The position numbers and the translations under genes were made by a program. Below, one piece after another: positions 5,932-7,332 of a stretch of DNA of 7,332 nt (position 1 is its first letter; each line of letters begins with the position of its first letter). Source of the stretch: CAXGUU01 sp964012875 (lineage in GTDB: Bacteria; Pseudomonadota; Gammaproteobacteria; Ga0077536). The notes beneath the pieces are model-generated. The model ran no database searches. It saw nothing but the letters and a program-made list of their open reading frames with translations, and had not been told where the DNA came from. Location of the stretch: the NCBI GenBank assembly GCA_964012875.1, contig CAXGUU010000162.1, positions 1-7,332 of the forward strand, written 5' to 3'.

Positions 5932-7332
5932 ATGTTGCCATTGCCGGTCATCACGGGGTTCGGGGGCGTAGGTCCCGCCGGACGTTCATCTTTCCACCAC
6001 GCGTATCGACGCACGATCTTCGAATCCCTGAACCAGGAGCAGCGGCGAACCACTGTAATTTCGATCGCGGCGCTCATGGGCGCGGCGTATCTGCGTGATG
6101 GAAAACTGGTCGATGCTGGCGGGCAAACTGTCGATGACCAGGGCTACGCGGCGCTTGTACAACAGGTGCTCGATTCGACCCTGATACGGCGGCTGGAACC
6201 GTGTCGGTTCGACCCCGATCATGTCAGCGGCAACGCCCTGCTCAAAACAGCGACAAACGGTAACACCGGTACCAGTCTGACCGTAGAAACCCGCGCCCTT
6301 CCAAGTACCCTGCCCGCCGGCTGGCGTTGTATCGGAACCGAGGGCGATCTGGCTCGAATCGAAGTAGACCCCGGATGTCCGATCGCGGTCGAAACAACCC
6401 GCCGTCTTGCCGTTCAATCGGGCGGGCAGCTTCCCAGCGGCTTCGATCCGGCGACGCTGTATAACTCACGATTTCATCCGCGCGGGCTGCAGCTCGCGAT
6501 CATAGGCGCCTCGGATGCGGTGCGTTCTACCGGCATTGACTGGCCGGTGATTCTCGATCGCGTGCATGCGGACGAGATCGCCGTCTACGCAGCAAGCGCC
6601 ATGGCCCAACTTGACGCCAACGGCACAGGCGGAATGTTACAGGCACGTTTGCGGGGCAGCCGGGTCAGCTCGAAACAACTGCCACTCGGGCTTAACACCA
6701 TGCCGGCCGACTTCGTCAACGCCTACGTGTTGGGCAGCGTAGGCGTCACCGGTGCCAATGCCGGCGCCTGCGCGACATTCCTCTACAATCTCCGACTCGC
6801 CGTCGAAGACATCCAGTCCGGCCGGCGCCGGGTCTGCGTGGTCGGCAACGCCGAAGCACCGCTGGTGCCGGAAGTCATCGAAGGGTATGCCGCCATGAGC
6901 GCGCTCGCGACTGACGAAAACCTGTGCAAGCTCGACGGCGTCGACACGGCGGACTATCGCCGCGCCAGTCGACCGTTTGGTGACAACTGCGGATTCACCC
7001 TCGGCGAATCGGGTCAGTATTTTGTCCTTATGGACGACGCCCTGGCGCTCGAACTGGGCGCAGAGATTCACGGTGCCGTAACAAATGTGTTTGTCAGTGC
7101 CGATGGCTTCAAGAAATCAATCTCGGCCCCCGGCCCGGGCAACTACGTAACCCTGGCCAAAGCCGTTGCCGGTGCACGTGCAATGCTGGGCGAGCGCGTC
7201 GTGCGCGAGCACAGTTTCATCCAGGCACACGGTTCGAGTACACCACAAAACCGCACTACCGAGACACGCGTCTTCGACAAAGTCGCGCGGGCTTTTGGTA
7301 TAGAGAATTGGCCGGTCACTGCGGTGAAGGCT
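5932..7332 (+). CDS. fabY: Beta-ketoacyl-ACP synthase, FabY type (5' part, 3' end outside window)
   Basis: 467 codons are visible from ATG 5932, preceded by TGGAG nine bases ahead; the frame runs off the right edge. The N-terminus LPVITGFGGVGPAGRSSFHH (3-22), followed by YRRTIFESL, matches the distinctive start of FabY (PA5174 in Pseudomonas aeruginosa). That protein is a KAS I/II-fold enzyme of roughly 630 residues that starts fatty-acid synthesis from acetyl-CoA and malonyl-ACP in place of FabH. The family's long N-terminal extension before the ketosynthase core is present, with LIRRLEPCRFDPDHV. The core shows the nucleophile Cys280 in TGANAGACATFLYNL, the first catalytic histidine His433 in IQAHGSSTPQNRTTE, and the last four residues AVKA put Lys466 at the start of the K-x-x-x-G-H motif, whose histidine lies just outside. 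The HGSSTPQN version differs from the HGTGTPLND of FabF, as expected for this branch. It diverges from a GlxA-type regulator. The cut at the edge is an artefact of the window, not a truncation of the gene. Confidence 0.85.
   Translation, partial: MLPLPVITGFGGVGPAGRSSFHHAYRRTIFESLNQEQRRTTVISIAALMGAAYLRDGKLVDAGGQTVDDQGYAALVQQVLDSTLIRRLEPCRFDPDHVSGNALLKTATNGNTGTSLTVETRALPSTLPAGWRCIGTEGDLARIEVDPGCPIAVETTRRLAVQSGGQLPSGFDPATLYNSRFHPRGLQLAIIGASDAVRSTGIDWPVILDRVHADEIAVYAASAMAQLDANGTGGMLQARLRGSRVSSKQLPLGLNTMPADFVNAYVLGSVGVTGANAGACATFLYNLRLAVEDIQSGRRRVCVVGNAEAPLVPEVIEGYAAMSALATDENLCKLDGVDTADYRRASRPFGDNCGFTLGESGQYFVLMDDALALELGAEIHGAVTNVFVSADGFKKSISAPGPGNYVTLAKAVAGARAMLGERVVREHSFIQAHGSSTPQNRTTETRVFDKVARAFGIENWPVTAVKA

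Noticed and set aside
5986..7071. Long minus-strand open frames opposite fabY (6637-7071, 5986-6417)
   Set aside because: They are shadows of the plus-strand ketosynthase gene, which has an unbroken frame with catalytic motifs. The antisense translations show no domain.

Overview
The window most likely comes from the chromosome of a gammaproteobacterium. The clearest sign is the rightmost gene, which looks like FabY, the long beta-ketoacyl-ACP synthase known from Pseudomonas and relatives. The moderately GC-rich coding DNA fits this. A dihydropteroate-synthase-like protein of the DUF6513 type at the left edge is a lineage hint: that family is known mainly from organisms that make tetrahydromethanopterin-type C1 carriers. 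I cannot name the genus. I see no rRNA, tRNA, CRISPR array, insertion sequence or phage gene.

Layout from left to right. (1) 2..901, plus strand: the 3' part of the DUF6513/pterin-binding gene, cut by the window edge. (2) Three minus-strand genes, read right to left: metY (4373 down to 3078, O-acetylhomoserine sulfhydrylase), then 9 bases later a small alpha/beta-hydrolase (3068 down to 2283) whose ribosome binding site overlaps the metY stop, then an O-antigen-ligase/polymerase-like membrane protein (2163, or less likely 2205, down to 898). The last gene converges on gene 1, and the two stop codons share the four bases TTAA. (3) 4374..4762: a 389-base gap upstream of metY. It holds an AT-rich promoter-like zone and a GC-rich leader that ends in a hairpin plus eight U. 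An upstream leader segment can pair with the terminator's 5' arm. This is the best candidate here for an undescribed regulatory element. (4) 5806 down to 4763, minus: a GlxA-type AraC regulator (DJ-1/PfpI-like domain plus two HTH motifs) with Ser where the family usually has Cys. (5) 5807..5931: a divergent promoter region with two inverted repeats. (6) 5932..7332, plus: fabY, cut by the right edge just after the first residues of its last catalytic motif.

Functionally the window joins sulfur amino-acid synthesis (metY, probably under transcription attenuation), fatty-acid initiation (fabY, facing a GlxA-type regulator), a surface-glycan membrane enzyme and a pterin enzyme. I see no single pathway uniting them. 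The two credible multi-gene links are translational coupling of metY with the hydrolase, and the shared promoter region of the regulator and fabY.
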